Source: Pirellulales bacterium (lineage in GTDB: Bacteria; Planctomycetota; Planctomycetia; Pirellulales; JADZDJ01). Taken from it: a DNA stretch of 45,086 bases. Shown here piece by piece: positions 35,943-44,999 of the stretch (positions within the stretch are counted from its first letter, which is position 1; every line of letters starts with the position of its first letter). The stretch covers positions 1 through 45,086 of the forward strand of contig JADZDJ010000282.1 in NCBI GenBank assembly GCA_020851115.1, read 5' to 3'. A program made the position numbers and the translations under genes. Under the pieces are notes generated by a model. The model ran no database searches. It worked only from the letters and a program-made list of their open reading frames with translations, and was not told the DNA's origin.

Positions 35943-37025
35943 TTACAACGTCGGCAACGATGGCAGCGGCGCTTGGCGGCGAGACTGTTCGGCAAGATTC
36001 TTGGCCAGTCGATAGCAAATCGCTTTTAAGAACGGTGCGCTGAGTGCATCGTCGAAGTTTGCTCCAGTGCGACCTTCGTCGCCGTGAACCCGAATCGAAA
36101 TATTGATCGGTACTTCCCCCAAGAACGGCACGGCGAGTTCTTCGGCCCGGCGCTTCGCGCCGCCGTGGCCGAAGATGTCGTATTGTTTGCCGCAATCGGG
36201 GCAAACGAAATAGCTCATGTTCTCGACCAAGCCGAGCACTGGGATGTTCACTTTGCGAAACATCGCGATCGCTTTCACGGCATCCAGCAGCGCCACATCC
36301 TGCGGTGTGCAGACGACGACTGCGCCAGTCAGCGGCAGTAGTTGCGACAAGGTCAAAGCAATATCGCCTGTGCCCGGCGGCATGTCGATGATGAGATAAT
36401 CGAGTTCGCCCCATGCCGTATCGCGCAGCAACTGCGTGATCGCACCGTGCAGCATAGGTCCGCGCCAGACCACGGCTTCGCCAGCAGGCACAAAGAAGCC
36501 CATCGAAATCACCTTCATACCGCCGTGTTCGAACGCTTTGATCTTGTTTTCACCCTCACGTTCCGGCTGCCCGTGTATTCCCAGCAGATGTGGAATGCTC
36601 GGGCCGTAAATGTCGGCGTCGAGCAAGCCCACTTGGCAGCCAGATTGTGCGAGGCCAAGAGCAACGCTGGCGGCAATGGTACTCTTCCCCACGCCCCCTT
36701 TGCCCGAGCCGACGGCGATCACACTCTTCGCCGGCACGCCGACAGTGCCCAACTTTTGCGGCGGACGTGAATGAACGGCCAAATTGACCGTAAGCTGCTG
36801 AAGCTGAGGAAACTTGTCGCGGAGCCGTTGTTCTAATTCAGCCTTGGTTTCCTGCCAGAGCGGCGCTGAATGTGTTGTCAGGGCAAGGGTTAGCGATACA
36901 TCGTCCCCGGCGGCGGCAATGTCGCGGACCTGGTCTTGCTGGGTCACTGGCCGACCAGTTTCGGGGTCTTTGAAATCGGCCAAAGCTGCCAGGATGGCTG
37001 CACGATCAATGGTACTTTGCGACAT
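35943..37025 (-). CDS. Mrp/NBP35 family iron-sulfur carrier ATPase (ApbC-like)
   Basis: A P-loop ATPase that binds and passes on [4Fe-4S] clusters in the cytoplasm. The 360-residue product has an N-terminal MIP18/DUF59 domain (about 8-85), the deviant Walker A GKGGVGKS (108-115), DADIYGPSIP, YLIIDMPPGTGD and the bridging cluster cysteines Cys275 and Cys278 in CPDCG. ATG 37025 is chosen with AGGAATTGAG upstream; the longer frame to 37124 has no family match. It is the last gene of a minus-strand run from 39110. Confidence 0.95.
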   Translation of the reverse strand: MSQSTIDRAAILAALADFKDPETGRPVTQQDQVRDIAAAGDDVSLTLALTTHSAPLWQETKAELEQRLRDKFPQLQQLTVNLAVHSRPPQKLGTVGVPAKSVIAVGSGKGGVGKSTIAASVALGLAQSGCQVGLLDADIYGPSIPHLLGIHGQPEREGENKIKAFEHGGMKVISMGFFVPAGEAVVWRGPMLHGAITQLLRDTAWGELDYLIIDMPPGTGDIALTLSQLLPLTGAVVVCTPQDVALLDAVKAIAMFRKVNIPVLGLVENMSYFVCPDCGKQYDIFGHGGAKRRAEELAVPFLGEVPINISIRVHGDEGRTGANFDDALSAPFLKAICYRLAKNLAEQSRRQAPLPSLPTL

Positions 37026-37111
37026 GGTCTCAATTCCTATCAATTTGCCCGTCGAATTTTCTGCCGTCCGATTCCGCGGAACATTACAGGGAAACTCGAG
37101 GACATGGAGAT

Positions 37112-37540
37112 TTAAGCACCCCACGGCAAATGCCCGAGGTATTGGTTTGCGAGATTCGACTCTTCGGTATTGAATTCGTTCTGGTCTCTGCCTGCAAGGT
37201 GCTGCTGGGCGACGGCGGCGATTTCGCGAGCGTACCGCGTCGAAAAAACGACGTGCGCCGCTCCGGATTCACGGATGAACCACTCCATACGACTCAGCTT
37301 GCGATCCGTTAACGCTACGACCGCGATGCGAGGAAACCTGCGGGATACTCTGGAAATCGTGGTCATCGAGCTTTCGATGTGGCGATCGGTGATCTCGATC
37401 GCGGCCACGACGGCGACAGACTTCGCAAGTTCGTGGAGCAATTCGTCCACGCTGCGCGTTTCGACGATGGCTTGCGGCGAATTTTCGCGGCGCAGAGCAG
37501 CGGCCCAATCTCCCGTGGCTTCGTAGATGACGATGTTCAT
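37112..37540 (-). CDS. Pseudo-receiver-like protein
   Basis: A 142-residue protein with a receiver-like alternation of strands and helices: MNIVIYEATGDWAAAL, VAVVAAIEITD, PRIAVVALTDRK and AAHVVFSTRYAREIAAVAQ. The position of the phospho-accepting Asp is not conserved (AAIEITD), so it is probably not a phosphorylated response regulator. No output domain. ATG 37540 gives the core fold. It lies 160 nt after the PAS-AAA-Fis gene on the same strand, which suggests that the two work together. Function unknown. Confidence 0.6.
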   Translation of the reverse strand: MNIVIYEATGDWAAALRRENSPQAIVETRSVDELLHELAKSVAVVAAIEITDRHIESSMTTISRVSRRFPRIAVVALTDRKLSRMEWFIRESGAAHVVFSTRYAREIAAVAQQHLAGRDQNEFNTEESNLANQYLGHLPWGA

Positions 37541-37700
37541 CGTTTGACGATGCAAGGTGTAAATTCTTATCGCGCTAACGCGCTGCGCAACAGCTTTATT
37601 TGTGAAATCAAACGGACGTCATCGAGCCGTGATCGGGTATATTCTTTTCGTTTCTTTGTGCGTTGCGAAAATTGCGCGCCATTGCTGAAGTGTCGAACGC

Positions 37701-39110
37701 CTATTTCAAGCTTTCATCTTCCGCGGCATCCGAGGCTTGCGCCAAACCGAGCTGCACCATCCTGCGATAGAGCCGAGGCCGGGTTAGGCCAAGCAGCTTG
37801 GCCGCTTGCGTCTTGTTGCCTTTCGCCTGCTTCATCGCTCGCTCGATGTAATCGGTTTCGATCCGGGCGAGAGACCGCTCCAAATCGATCGGCTCGACCG
37901 GATTGCGTGGGAATCTGGCTGCTTCCGCAGCCAGGCGAAGTATTTTTGGCAAATCGGCCGCGATGATTTCGCAGCCTTCGGCCGCGGCAAATGCCTCGCG
38001 CACGATGCCGGCCAACTCGTCGATTTCACCGGGCCAATCGTAGGCCACTAGTTTGTCCATCGCCTCGGTGGAAAAGCCGCGCAGCTGCTTCGACTCACTA
38101 TCTGCGTTACAGTCTTCCAACAATATTTGTGCCACGAGCGGAATATCGTCGCGCCGCGACGATAGTGGGGCGAGTTCGATCACTACCGTGCTCAAGAGCA
38201 TCGCCAGGTCGCGACGAAGCAATCCTTGATCGACCAACGACGACTGCGGCAGCTTCGAAGTGGCGATGATCCGAATGTTTCTCGGTCCTGCCGCCAACCA
38301 ATGAGCCACTTCCGCTTGCACCTCGGCCGGCATCATTTGCACCTCGGCCAGCAGAAGCGTCGCCGGCGGCCCATCGGTCGCGGTGGCATGCTTTTTCGAG
38401 AGCGCGCTCAAGGTCGAAAGCAGTACCTCGCCCGGTAGTACGGCACATGATATCGGTGCGAGACTTCCAATCGGCGGGGATTGGGCGTAATGGATCGTGC
38501 TGGCGACATGCTGTTTGCCGCTCCCAGCAGGACCGACGACGAGCACGGTCGCATTGCAGCTAGCCGCCAATTCGATTTGCATCCGCACTCGTTGCATCGC
38601 CGGCGTCTTTCCCGCCAGTCGTTCCAGCCGATGTCGCCCGACCATCGCCGCACGAAACTTGCTGACGACCTGATGCAGCCGCGCCGCCTCGTCGGCGTCC
38701 GTTGCCTCCGCGGGCAAGCTATCGCCAGCGTTTTCAGGCAGATCCATGAGATCAACAATCACCAGCGCACCGACAATGTTACCATCGTCGCTCGCCAGTG
38801 GAATGAATTCTGCGTGTCGCCGTTGGTTGGTCCCGGATGCGTCGTGAATTGATAGCTCCGCGAACGTTCGCTTCCCATGAAACACCTCCGGCGGCGGACA
38901 AATTGAGTCGGCTGCGGCTGTCAACGGATCGGCATCTCCCGACCGATAACGGCATATCCGCCCCACGATTTCCTTGGGATCGACGCCAAGCCAATTCGCA
39001 CAGGCCCGATTGACGAACGCGAGTTGCCGGTTTTCGGCGACGAAATAGACCGGCGACTCCACGTGATGCAGCAGACGCAAGAACTCCTGGGCAGATCGCG
39101 GACTGGGCAT
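37701..39110 (-). CDS. PAS-AAA-Fis regulator, degenerate sigma-54 activator type
   Basis: A 469-residue protein with an N-terminal PAS domain (about 8-60; VESPVYFVAENRQLAFVNRA), a second PAS-like or linker part to about 120, an AAA+ domain (about 165-400) and a Fis-type helix-turn-helix (KGNKTQAAKLLGLTRPRLYR). Walker A is present as GPAGSGKQ (193-200), but Walker B reads LLLAEVQ (252-258) without the Asp-Glu pair, and the GAFTGA loop for sigma-54 contact is absent. It therefore cannot be a normal sigma-54 activator; I infer a DNA-binding regulator with a nucleotide-binding but inactive AAA module. It is divergent from the Ser/Thr kinase gene. Confidence 0.8.
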   Translation of the reverse strand: MPSPRSAQEFLRLLHHVESPVYFVAENRQLAFVNRACANWLGVDPKEIVGRICRYRSGDADPLTAAADSICPPPEVFHGKRTFAELSIHDASGTNQRRHAEFIPLASDDGNIVGALVIVDLMDLPENAGDSLPAEATDADEAARLHQVVSKFRAAMVGRHRLERLAGKTPAMQRVRMQIELAASCNATVLVVGPAGSGKQHVASTIHYAQSPPIGSLAPISCAVLPGEVLLSTLSALSKKHATATDGPPATLLLAEVQMMPAEVQAEVAHWLAAGPRNIRIIATSKLPQSSLVDQGLLRRDLAMLLSTVVIELAPLSSRRDDIPLVAQILLEDCNADSESKQLRGFSTEAMDKLVAYDWPGEIDELAGIVREAFAAAEGCEIIAADLPKILRLAAEAARFPRNPVEPIDLERSLARIETDYIERAMKQAKGNKTQAAKLLGLTRPRLYRRMVQLGLAQASDAAEDESLK

Positions 39111-39323
39111 GAACGACTTTCTGAGGGTCTAAAGAACGATGGGGCGGCGGTGAAAATTTGATCGGTGATATGCTTTCAGTGTAACCTTCGCACTCTGCTG
39201 GAAGTATATCTTTCTCGTGGGGCAGGCCTTCTTGATTGCCGAATACGCGATCTTTGGCAGGCTGGAATGTCTGCTCCAGAGCGCTCCGTTGTCAATCTTC
39301 TGCCCGGCGGCGATACTGTATTC

Positions 39324-40979
39324 ATGAGCCATTCCGCCCCCATGTCTACCGGCAACGGGCCTGCCGACGCAACAGGTCTCGACCTTGATCTTTCCGGGCG
39401 GCAACTGGGGGACTATCGGTTGCTGCGTCGGCTTGGCCGCGGCGCGATGGCGGATGTCTATCTGGCCGAGCAAGGTTCGCTTCGTCGACAAGTGGCCTTC
39501 AAAGTCCTGAAACGCGAATTGGCGGCCGACGAACTCTACGTCCGCCGCTTTCATGGTGAAGCGCAAGCGGCGGCCGCGCTGGTGCATGCCAACATCGTGC
39601 AAATTTACGAAGTCGGCAATATCGAGGGGATCCATTACATTGCACAGGAATATGTCGAAGGACAAAACCTGTCGCAACTGATTGCCCGGCACGGCCCGCC
39701 CGACATTCGGCTAGCGCTGGCCGTGATGCGGCAGGTCACTGCGGCACTGTGCAAGGCGGCCGAGCGCGGCATCGTCCACCGCGACATTAAGCCCGAAAAC
39801 ATCATGCTCGGTCGCTCGGGAGAAGTAAAAGTCGCTGACTTCGGACTGGCTCGCATCACTGCGGGAGACGACACGGTGAAGCTGACCCAGGTCGGCATCA
39901 CCATGGGCACCCCGTTGTATATGAGCCCAGAACAAGTCGAGAACCGTCCACTCGATTCGCGCAGCGATCTCTATTCGCTCGGCGTGACATGTTTCCATAT
40001 GCTGGCTGGCCAACCGCCGTTTCGTGGCGACACGGCTCTGAGCGTGGCCTTGCAACATGTGCGCACGCAACCCGAGCGACTTGAAAACCTACGTCCCGAT
40101 CTGCCGCCAGCGCTGAGCCGAATCATTCACCAGTTGCTGGTGAAGGATCCTGCCGAACGGTTTTCCACCCCCCGGGAATTGCTCAAAGAGCTGCGCTCAC
40201 TGCAAATAGACGGCATCGAGCAGTCGTGGCCCGCGGAGATGGACGAAGTCAACGGCACGGAAATCGCCTCGCTGCTGGCCCTGCGCGGCGAAGCCACGCA
40301 GCGGTTGCAAAATTTAATGAAAACTCAATCGCTGGCCACGCGAGGAAAGCGGCGGCGGATGGGGTACGCCGCAGCGCTAGTGATCGGCGCCATGTTGCTC
40401 GGCGCTGGCGCTGCGTGGGCTACGCGCGAACGGTATTTGCTCGATGTGCCTGCCGCGGAATTACCCAAAGTGGCTGTCCAAAAAACGGCCGAAGAGCAGT
40501 ATTATTTGGCCGAGTACAGCAATACATTAGCGGCTTGGAATGCGGTGGTAGAAAATTTTCCAACCGAGACTCGCTGGGTGTGGCGCGCCAAAGAAGAACT
40601 CGTCAAGATTTTTCTACCCACCGACATGAAGCTCGCAAAGCCCTTGCTCGACGAACTCGCCGAGGCGACCGATTCGAGTCGCCAGTGGGAAAATCAGTTT
40701 CGCGCTTTCTCGGCGGCGGGGCTGGCGTTTTACTACGCCTTTTCTCGTGAAAAGAATCCAGAACAAAGCGCCAAACAACTCGATCAACTCCGTTCGCTGG
40801 CCGGAGGCTTGAATCCTTCCAAGGTTCAACGCGTGCTTGAAGACCGACAGATGGAACAACTCGTCTACGCCGTCATTCAATTGAATCGGCAGACGACGGA
40901 CGAGAACAAGAAGGATTGGGATAACTGGCTCAACCAGATGCGCGAAGAAAATGAAACTCCCGTCGGCGAGGCGCGATAA
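39324..40979 (+). CDS. Membrane-anchored Ser/Thr protein kinase (PknB type)
   Basis: A Hanks-type kinase of 551 residues. Kinase domain about 29-300: glycine loop LGRGAMADVY, VAFKVLK with the ATP lysine, HRDIKPEN (152-159), DFG at 172-174, GTPLYMSPEQ and SDLYSLGV. One transmembrane helix follows (about 347-368, VIGAMLLGAGAAWA), then a C-terminal helical, TPR-like part outside the membrane (AEEQYYLAEYSNTLAAWNAV). This is the usual layout of planctomycete kinases. ATG 39324 is preferred; ATG 39267 is possible. It is divergent from the PAS-AAA-Fis gene. Confidence 0.93.
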   Translation: MSHSAPMSTGNGPADATGLDLDLSGRQLGDYRLLRRLGRGAMADVYLAEQGSLRRQVAFKVLKRELAADELYVRRFHGEAQAAAALVHANIVQIYEVGNIEGIHYIAQEYVEGQNLSQLIARHGPPDIRLALAVMRQVTAALCKAAERGIVHRDIKPENIMLGRSGEVKVADFGLARITAGDDTVKLTQVGITMGTPLYMSPEQVENRPLDSRSDLYSLGVTCFHMLAGQPPFRGDTALSVALQHVRTQPERLENLRPDLPPALSRIIHQLLVKDPAERFSTPRELLKELRSLQIDGIEQSWPAEMDEVNGTEIASLLALRGEATQRLQNLMKTQSLATRGKRRRMGYAAALVIGAMLLGAGAAWATRERYLLDVPAAELPKVAVQKTAEEQYYLAEYSNTLAAWNAVVENFPTETRWVWRAKEELVKIFLPTDMKLAKPLLDELAEATDSSRQWENQFRAFSAAGLAFYYAFSREKNPEQSAKQLDQLRSLAGGLNPSKVQRVLEDRQMEQLVYAVIQLNRQTTDENKKDWDNWLNQMREENETPVGEAR

Positions 40980-41119
40980 GCATCGGCCTCGGCACCGTGG
41001 GAGATACCGCGCTCCTCATTGAAGGCCAGCGCTGGCAGCAGTAAAATGCGACATTCGCTTTTTGCGCTGCTACGGGAAACTACCTTCGCCTCCGCCAATT
41101 CCAGTCTCACTCAACTCCA

Positions 41120-42412
41120 ATGCCTCAGCGTCGTAATATGGTCGTGGCCCAAAGTGGCGGGCCTAGTCCGGTCATCAACAACAGCTTGCGCGGCATCATT
41201 GAAACGTCGCGGCAAATGTCGGAAATTGGCATCGTCTACGGCGCGCGACACGGCATCGAAGGTGTGTTGAAGGAGGAACTCCTCAATCTATCGGCGCAAT
41301 CAGCCGAGGAAGTTGCACTGCTGCGGTACACGCCTGCCGCTGGCTCGATTGGCACCTGCCGATATAAGTTAAAGCCGACTCAAACCGAAGACTTCACGCG
41401 GGCGATCGATGTCATGAAAGCACACGACATCGGCTATTTTCTTTACATTGGTGGAAACGATTCGATGGACACCGCCCATAAGATCGCTGCGATGGCGCGC
41501 GAGCGTGGGCTGGACTTGATTGCCGTTGGTGTGCCCAAGACGATCGATAATGACGTGGGAGACAGCGAATTCAAGCTCGTCGATCACACTCCCGGCTACG
41601 GCAGCACCGCGAAGTATTGGCTGCATATGGTTCAATACGCCAATGAAGAGAACGCCGGAAGTTGTCCGGCCGATCCGGTGCTGGTGATGCAGGCGATGGG
41701 GCGCAAAATCGGCTATATTCCTGCTGCGGCACGATTGGCGGATCCTGGCCGCGAGTTGCCGCTGCAGATTTATTTGGCCGAAAGCCCCTGTTCGCTCGAG
41801 CAACTGGCCGACAACGTAAATGCACAATTGAAGAAAGTCGGCCGCTGCCTGGTCGTCATCAGCGAAGGCTTCGACGTGGGCGGAGTCGGGGAAGTGAAGG
41901 ATTCGTTCGGCCACACCATGTTCAGTTCCAGCCAGATGACGGTAGCGCAAGTCGTCGTGAATTACTTAAACAAGGTCGGATTGGCGGCGAAGGGAGCGGC
42001 CCGCGGCAATGTGCCGGGGACCGATCAGCGCCACGCGATGGCCTACGCCTCGACGGTCGATCTGGAAGAAGCTTACCGCAGCGGGCAAATGTCGGCCCTG
42101 CTGGCCGCACGCGGCGAAGGAGGCTACATGTCCACCATCCTCCGCACGCCGGGGCCGATCTACGCGGCGAAGTACGACAAAGTGCCACTGGAAAAAGTCG
42201 CCGCGGCCGACCGGTCGTTCCCGAAACAATGGATTGCCGCCAACGGCTACGACGTGACCGACGATTTCGCCCGCTACGCCAAGCCGCTCGTCGGCGAAGA
42301 CATGGTGACGCTGCCGATGATCGACGGCCGGCAGCGGATGACGCGGTTCGAGCCGATTTATGCGGAACAGAAGTTGCCGAAGTATGTTCCACAAGGCGAC
42401 CGCAAGACGTAA
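41120..42412 (+). CDS. PPi-dependent 6-phosphofructokinase
   Basis: A phosphofructokinase-family protein of 430 residues. Phosphoryl-donor markers favour pyrophosphate: the GGNDS motif (111-115) has Asp114 where ATP-type enzymes have Gly, and PKTIDND (139-145) has Lys140 where they have Gly. MGRKIGYIPAAARL, PLQIYLAESP and ISEGFDVGG are typical of the long PPi type. It interconverts fructose-6-phosphate and fructose-1,6-bisphosphate reversibly in the cytoplasm. It is followed after 35 nt by a HAD phosphatase gene on the same strand. Confidence 0.9.
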   Translation: MPQRRNMVVAQSGGPSPVINNSLRGIIETSRQMSEIGIVYGARHGIEGVLKEELLNLSAQSAEEVALLRYTPAAGSIGTCRYKLKPTQTEDFTRAIDVMKAHDIGYFLYIGGNDSMDTAHKIAAMARERGLDLIAVGVPKTIDNDVGDSEFKLVDHTPGYGSTAKYWLHMVQYANEENAGSCPADPVLVMQAMGRKIGYIPAAARLADPGRELPLQIYLAESPCSLEQLADNVNAQLKKVGRCLVVISEGFDVGGVGEVKDSFGHTMFSSSQMTVAQVVVNYLNKVGLAAKGAARGNVPGTDQRHAMAYASTVDLEEAYRSGQMSALLAARGEGGYMSTILRTPGPIYAAKYDKVPLEKVAAADRSFPKQWIAANGYDVTDDFARYAKPLVGEDMVTLPMIDGRQRMTRFEPIYAEQKLPKYVPQGDRKT

Positions 42413-42447
42413 AGCAACAGCGGACCACGAACCTCTGGTAAATCGAA

Positions 42448-43311
42448 ATGTTCGACTTTGAACCCACACACGCGTTTCTCGTCGGCATCGACAGCGACGG
42501 CTGCGCGTTCGACACGATGGAGCTGAAGCACAAAGAGTGCTTCATTCCGGCGATCATCAATCACTATGGTCTGCAAGGCGTGAGCAAGTATGCCCGCGAG
42601 GCGGCCGAATTTGTGAATTTGTATTCTAAAAGCCGCGGCATCAATCGATTTCCGGCGCTCATCGAAACCCTCGAATGGCTGCAACGGCGGCCGGAAGTAA
42701 CCGCCCGCAGTGTCAAGATTACGATGCCGCAGGGGTTGATCGAGTGGATCAAAGTGGAAACGAAGCTGGCGAATCCGGCACTCGGGAAAGCCGTTGACGC
42801 TGGCGGCCATGCCGATCTGAAGCAAGCGCTGGCCTGGAGCAAAGACGTGAACGAAGCGGTCGAGCGAATCGTACGCTGGGTGCCGCCATTCCCGTTTTTA
42901 CGAGAAAGCCTGGAGAAGCTGAAAACGAAGGCCGACATGCTTGTCGTCTCCGCCACTCCCACCGAGGCGCTTAAGCGAGAATGGGCGGAACATGATTTGG
43001 CAAAGTATGTCGTTGGCATCTGCGGCCAAGAAGTTGGCACCAAGAAGGAGTTGCTCGGGGTTTCGAAAAAGTACAAACCAGGACATTCGTTGATGATCGG
43101 CGATGCCCCTGGCGATTACAAAGCCGCGCAGGCCAATAACACCTTGTTCTATCCGATCAATCCGGGCGCGGAGGAAGCAAGTTGGAAGCGATTCCACGAC
43201 GAAGCCATTGACCGCTTTCTGAGCGGCAAGTTCGCCGGCGATTATCAACAGAAATTGCTCGCCGAATTCGATTCGTATCTGCCAGAGCGCCCGCCGTGGG
43301 AACGGAAGTAA
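42448..43311 (+). CDS. HAD-superfamily phosphatase-like protein
   Basis: A 287-residue HAD-fold protein. Motif I is GIDSDG (Asp15 and Asp17), motif II the Ser of VVSATPTEA, motif III a Lys in EVGTKKE, and motif IV IGDAPGDYKAA. The cap domain between motif I and II is large and helical (about 25-165). Substrate unknown; coexpression with the PPi-phosphofructokinase suggests a sugar phosphate. The end of the protein (PPWERK) is intact. Expected cytoplasmic. Confidence 0.85.
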   Translation: MFDFEPTHAFLVGIDSDGCAFDTMELKHKECFIPAIINHYGLQGVSKYAREAAEFVNLYSKSRGINRFPALIETLEWLQRRPEVTARSVKITMPQGLIEWIKVETKLANPALGKAVDAGGHADLKQALAWSKDVNEAVERIVRWVPPFPFLRESLEKLKTKADMLVVSATPTEALKREWAEHDLAKYVVGICGQEVGTKKELLGVSKKYKPGHSLMIGDAPGDYKAAQANNTLFYPINPGAEEASWKRFHDEAIDRFLSGKFAGDYQQKLLAEFDSYLPERPPWERK

Positions 43312-43346
43312 GTCTTATACTTGTTGTAGTTGAAAGGGGCTAATCA

Positions 43347-44999
43347 ATGGACAACACTACGATTCTCTTTAGCGCGATTCAACGGACATACCGCAATGCT
43401 GTTGTCGAGCTTATCAGAAAGACGTTCACAAATGAATTTGGAGAGAAAGGAATCGAGGAAGTAAGAAAACCGTTCTTAAAGAGAGATGAAGAAACGAAGA
43501 AAACATATTGGGAGGCAATTAAGGAAGCCGCAACCGAACGTAGGTCCGGCGGTACAGAAGAGCTGTCTACGCCGATTCGTGACGAATATGAGCTCCTCGG
43601 CGTAGAGCATTTCTTTTCGGTATTTGAGCCAAGTTTTGATTTGCTTTGTCCCACTCATGCTGCCAAGCCCAAGAAGGAGCGAAATCAGGCTCGGCAAACG
43701 CTGACCACATGGATGAAGCAAATCAAGAATGTGCGAGACCCGGTCTCGCATCCCGTTACGGATGATATCAATTACGACGACTCGGCGAATGTTCTCTATT
43801 GTGCAAGAAAGGTCTTGGATTTCTGTGAGTTGCCAGAGGCATCGGCACAGATACTGCGATTGCAAGCGACGCTGCTCGGCGGCATTACGCAGGATTCTCA
43901 GAGAATACTAGCGGTTTTGCCGCCGCCAGATGAAGTTGTAATGGATTTTGTTGGTCGCCATCGCGAACTAGCACTCTTGAGCGATTGGCTATCTGATAAA
44001 CAAGCGCGACGATGGGCACTATCTGGTGAAGGTGGGAAGGGTAAATCGGCGATTGCGTACGCGTTCGCTCGATCAGTAGCATCGCGTGATGACCATGGTC
44101 TTGAATCCATTATTTGGATGTCAGCAAAGCGTCGCAGGTTTATTGAAGGACAGACAGTTCTGGTGGATAGACCTGATTTCTTTGATAAGGCTACCGCAGT
44201 ATGCGCAATTCTCCGCGCATTTGGAGATGCGATTAGCGAGGACCCATTAGAGAACGAGCATGCTGCATTGTCGCTTCTGTCGGATTTTCCATCGCTGCTT
44301 GTCATCGATGATATGGACACGGTTCAGGATGATGGGGAAGACGCAATTCAGTTTCTTGTGATGGCGATGCCGGAAATTACAAGATCAAGAATCTTGTTGA
44401 CATCGAGGCGCGCAATGTTTGGGATGTCAAATGTGACGACTCAAATTGCCGGGCTATCTGCGGCTGACGGTGAATCGTTTATCAAATCAAGATGCGATCT
44501 TATGGGCATTTCGCCTGTGCCGGTTTTAAAATTGAAGGATAAGTTACTGGACGTCACTGATTCGTCACCGCTTTTTATCGAGGATTTGCTGCGACTTACT
44601 CAGTCCGGGCTTGACATCGAGAACGCAATTGGACTCTGGGCTGAGAAACGGGGAAGTGAGGCAAGGAAATATGCTATGCAGCGAGAGTACGAACAGCTTG
44701 CCGACGAAGGAAAGCAAGTGTTACTAGCACTTAGTTTGCAAGGTCCATGCAAATTTGACGATCTGTGCCGCGGATTGGATTGGCCGAATGAGCGATTGTT
44801 GGACGCGATACAGCAGTTGCGCAAGATGTTCCTGATGCCGCAATTCGACGGGACAAAGAGTCTCTTGGCGCTTAACAATAATATTGGGACTCTAGTTCGA
44901 GAGGTTTTCAAGGATTCGGAAGCTTATAGAAGGACTTATCGCACAATGCGTGCCGCCTCCGGCCCTGTCCGCGATTTTGTGCTCGGGGGTTTTTGCTAG
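43347..44999 (+). CDS. HEPN/NB-ARC STAND NTPase, C-terminus cut by an insertion sequence
   Basis: A 550-residue frame. The N-terminal 190 residues look like an Swt1-type HEPN domain with the R-x4-H pair at Arg130-His135 (IKNVRDPVSHPV), the signature of HEPN ribonucleases. From about 200 follows an NB-ARC type STAND NTPase: Walker A GEGGKGKS (227-234), Walker B LLVIDDMD (317-324), an ILLTSRRAM sensor and a winged-helix part to about 500. The sensor repeats expected after it are missing: the last about 13 codons (from about 44960) belong to the end of an IS256-like element. The gene is visibly richer in A/T than its neighbours. The make-up is that of abortive-infection defence proteins. An AAAGGGG site precedes ATG 43347. 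Confidence 0.85.
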   Translation: MDNTTILFSAIQRTYRNAVVELIRKTFTNEFGEKGIEEVRKPFLKRDEETKKTYWEAIKEAATERRSGGTEELSTPIRDEYELLGVEHFFSVFEPSFDLLCPTHAAKPKKERNQARQTLTTWMKQIKNVRDPVSHPVTDDINYDDSANVLYCARKVLDFCELPEASAQILRLQATLLGGITQDSQRILAVLPPPDEVVMDFVGRHRELALLSDWLSDKQARRWALSGEGGKGKSAIAYAFARSVASRDDHGLESIIWMSAKRRRFIEGQTVLVDRPDFFDKATAVCAILRAFGDAISEDPLENEHAALSLLSDFPSLLVIDDMDTVQDDGEDAIQFLVMAMPEITRSRILLTSRRAMFGMSNVTTQIAGLSAADGESFIKSRCDLMGISPVPVLKLKDKLLDVTDSSPLFIEDLLRLTQSGLDIENAIGLWAEKRGSEARKYAMQREYEQLADEGKQVLLALSLQGPCKFDDLCRGLDWPNERLLDAIQQLRKMFLMPQFDGTKSLLALNNNIGTLVREVFKDSEAYRRTYRTMRAASGPVRDFVLGGFC

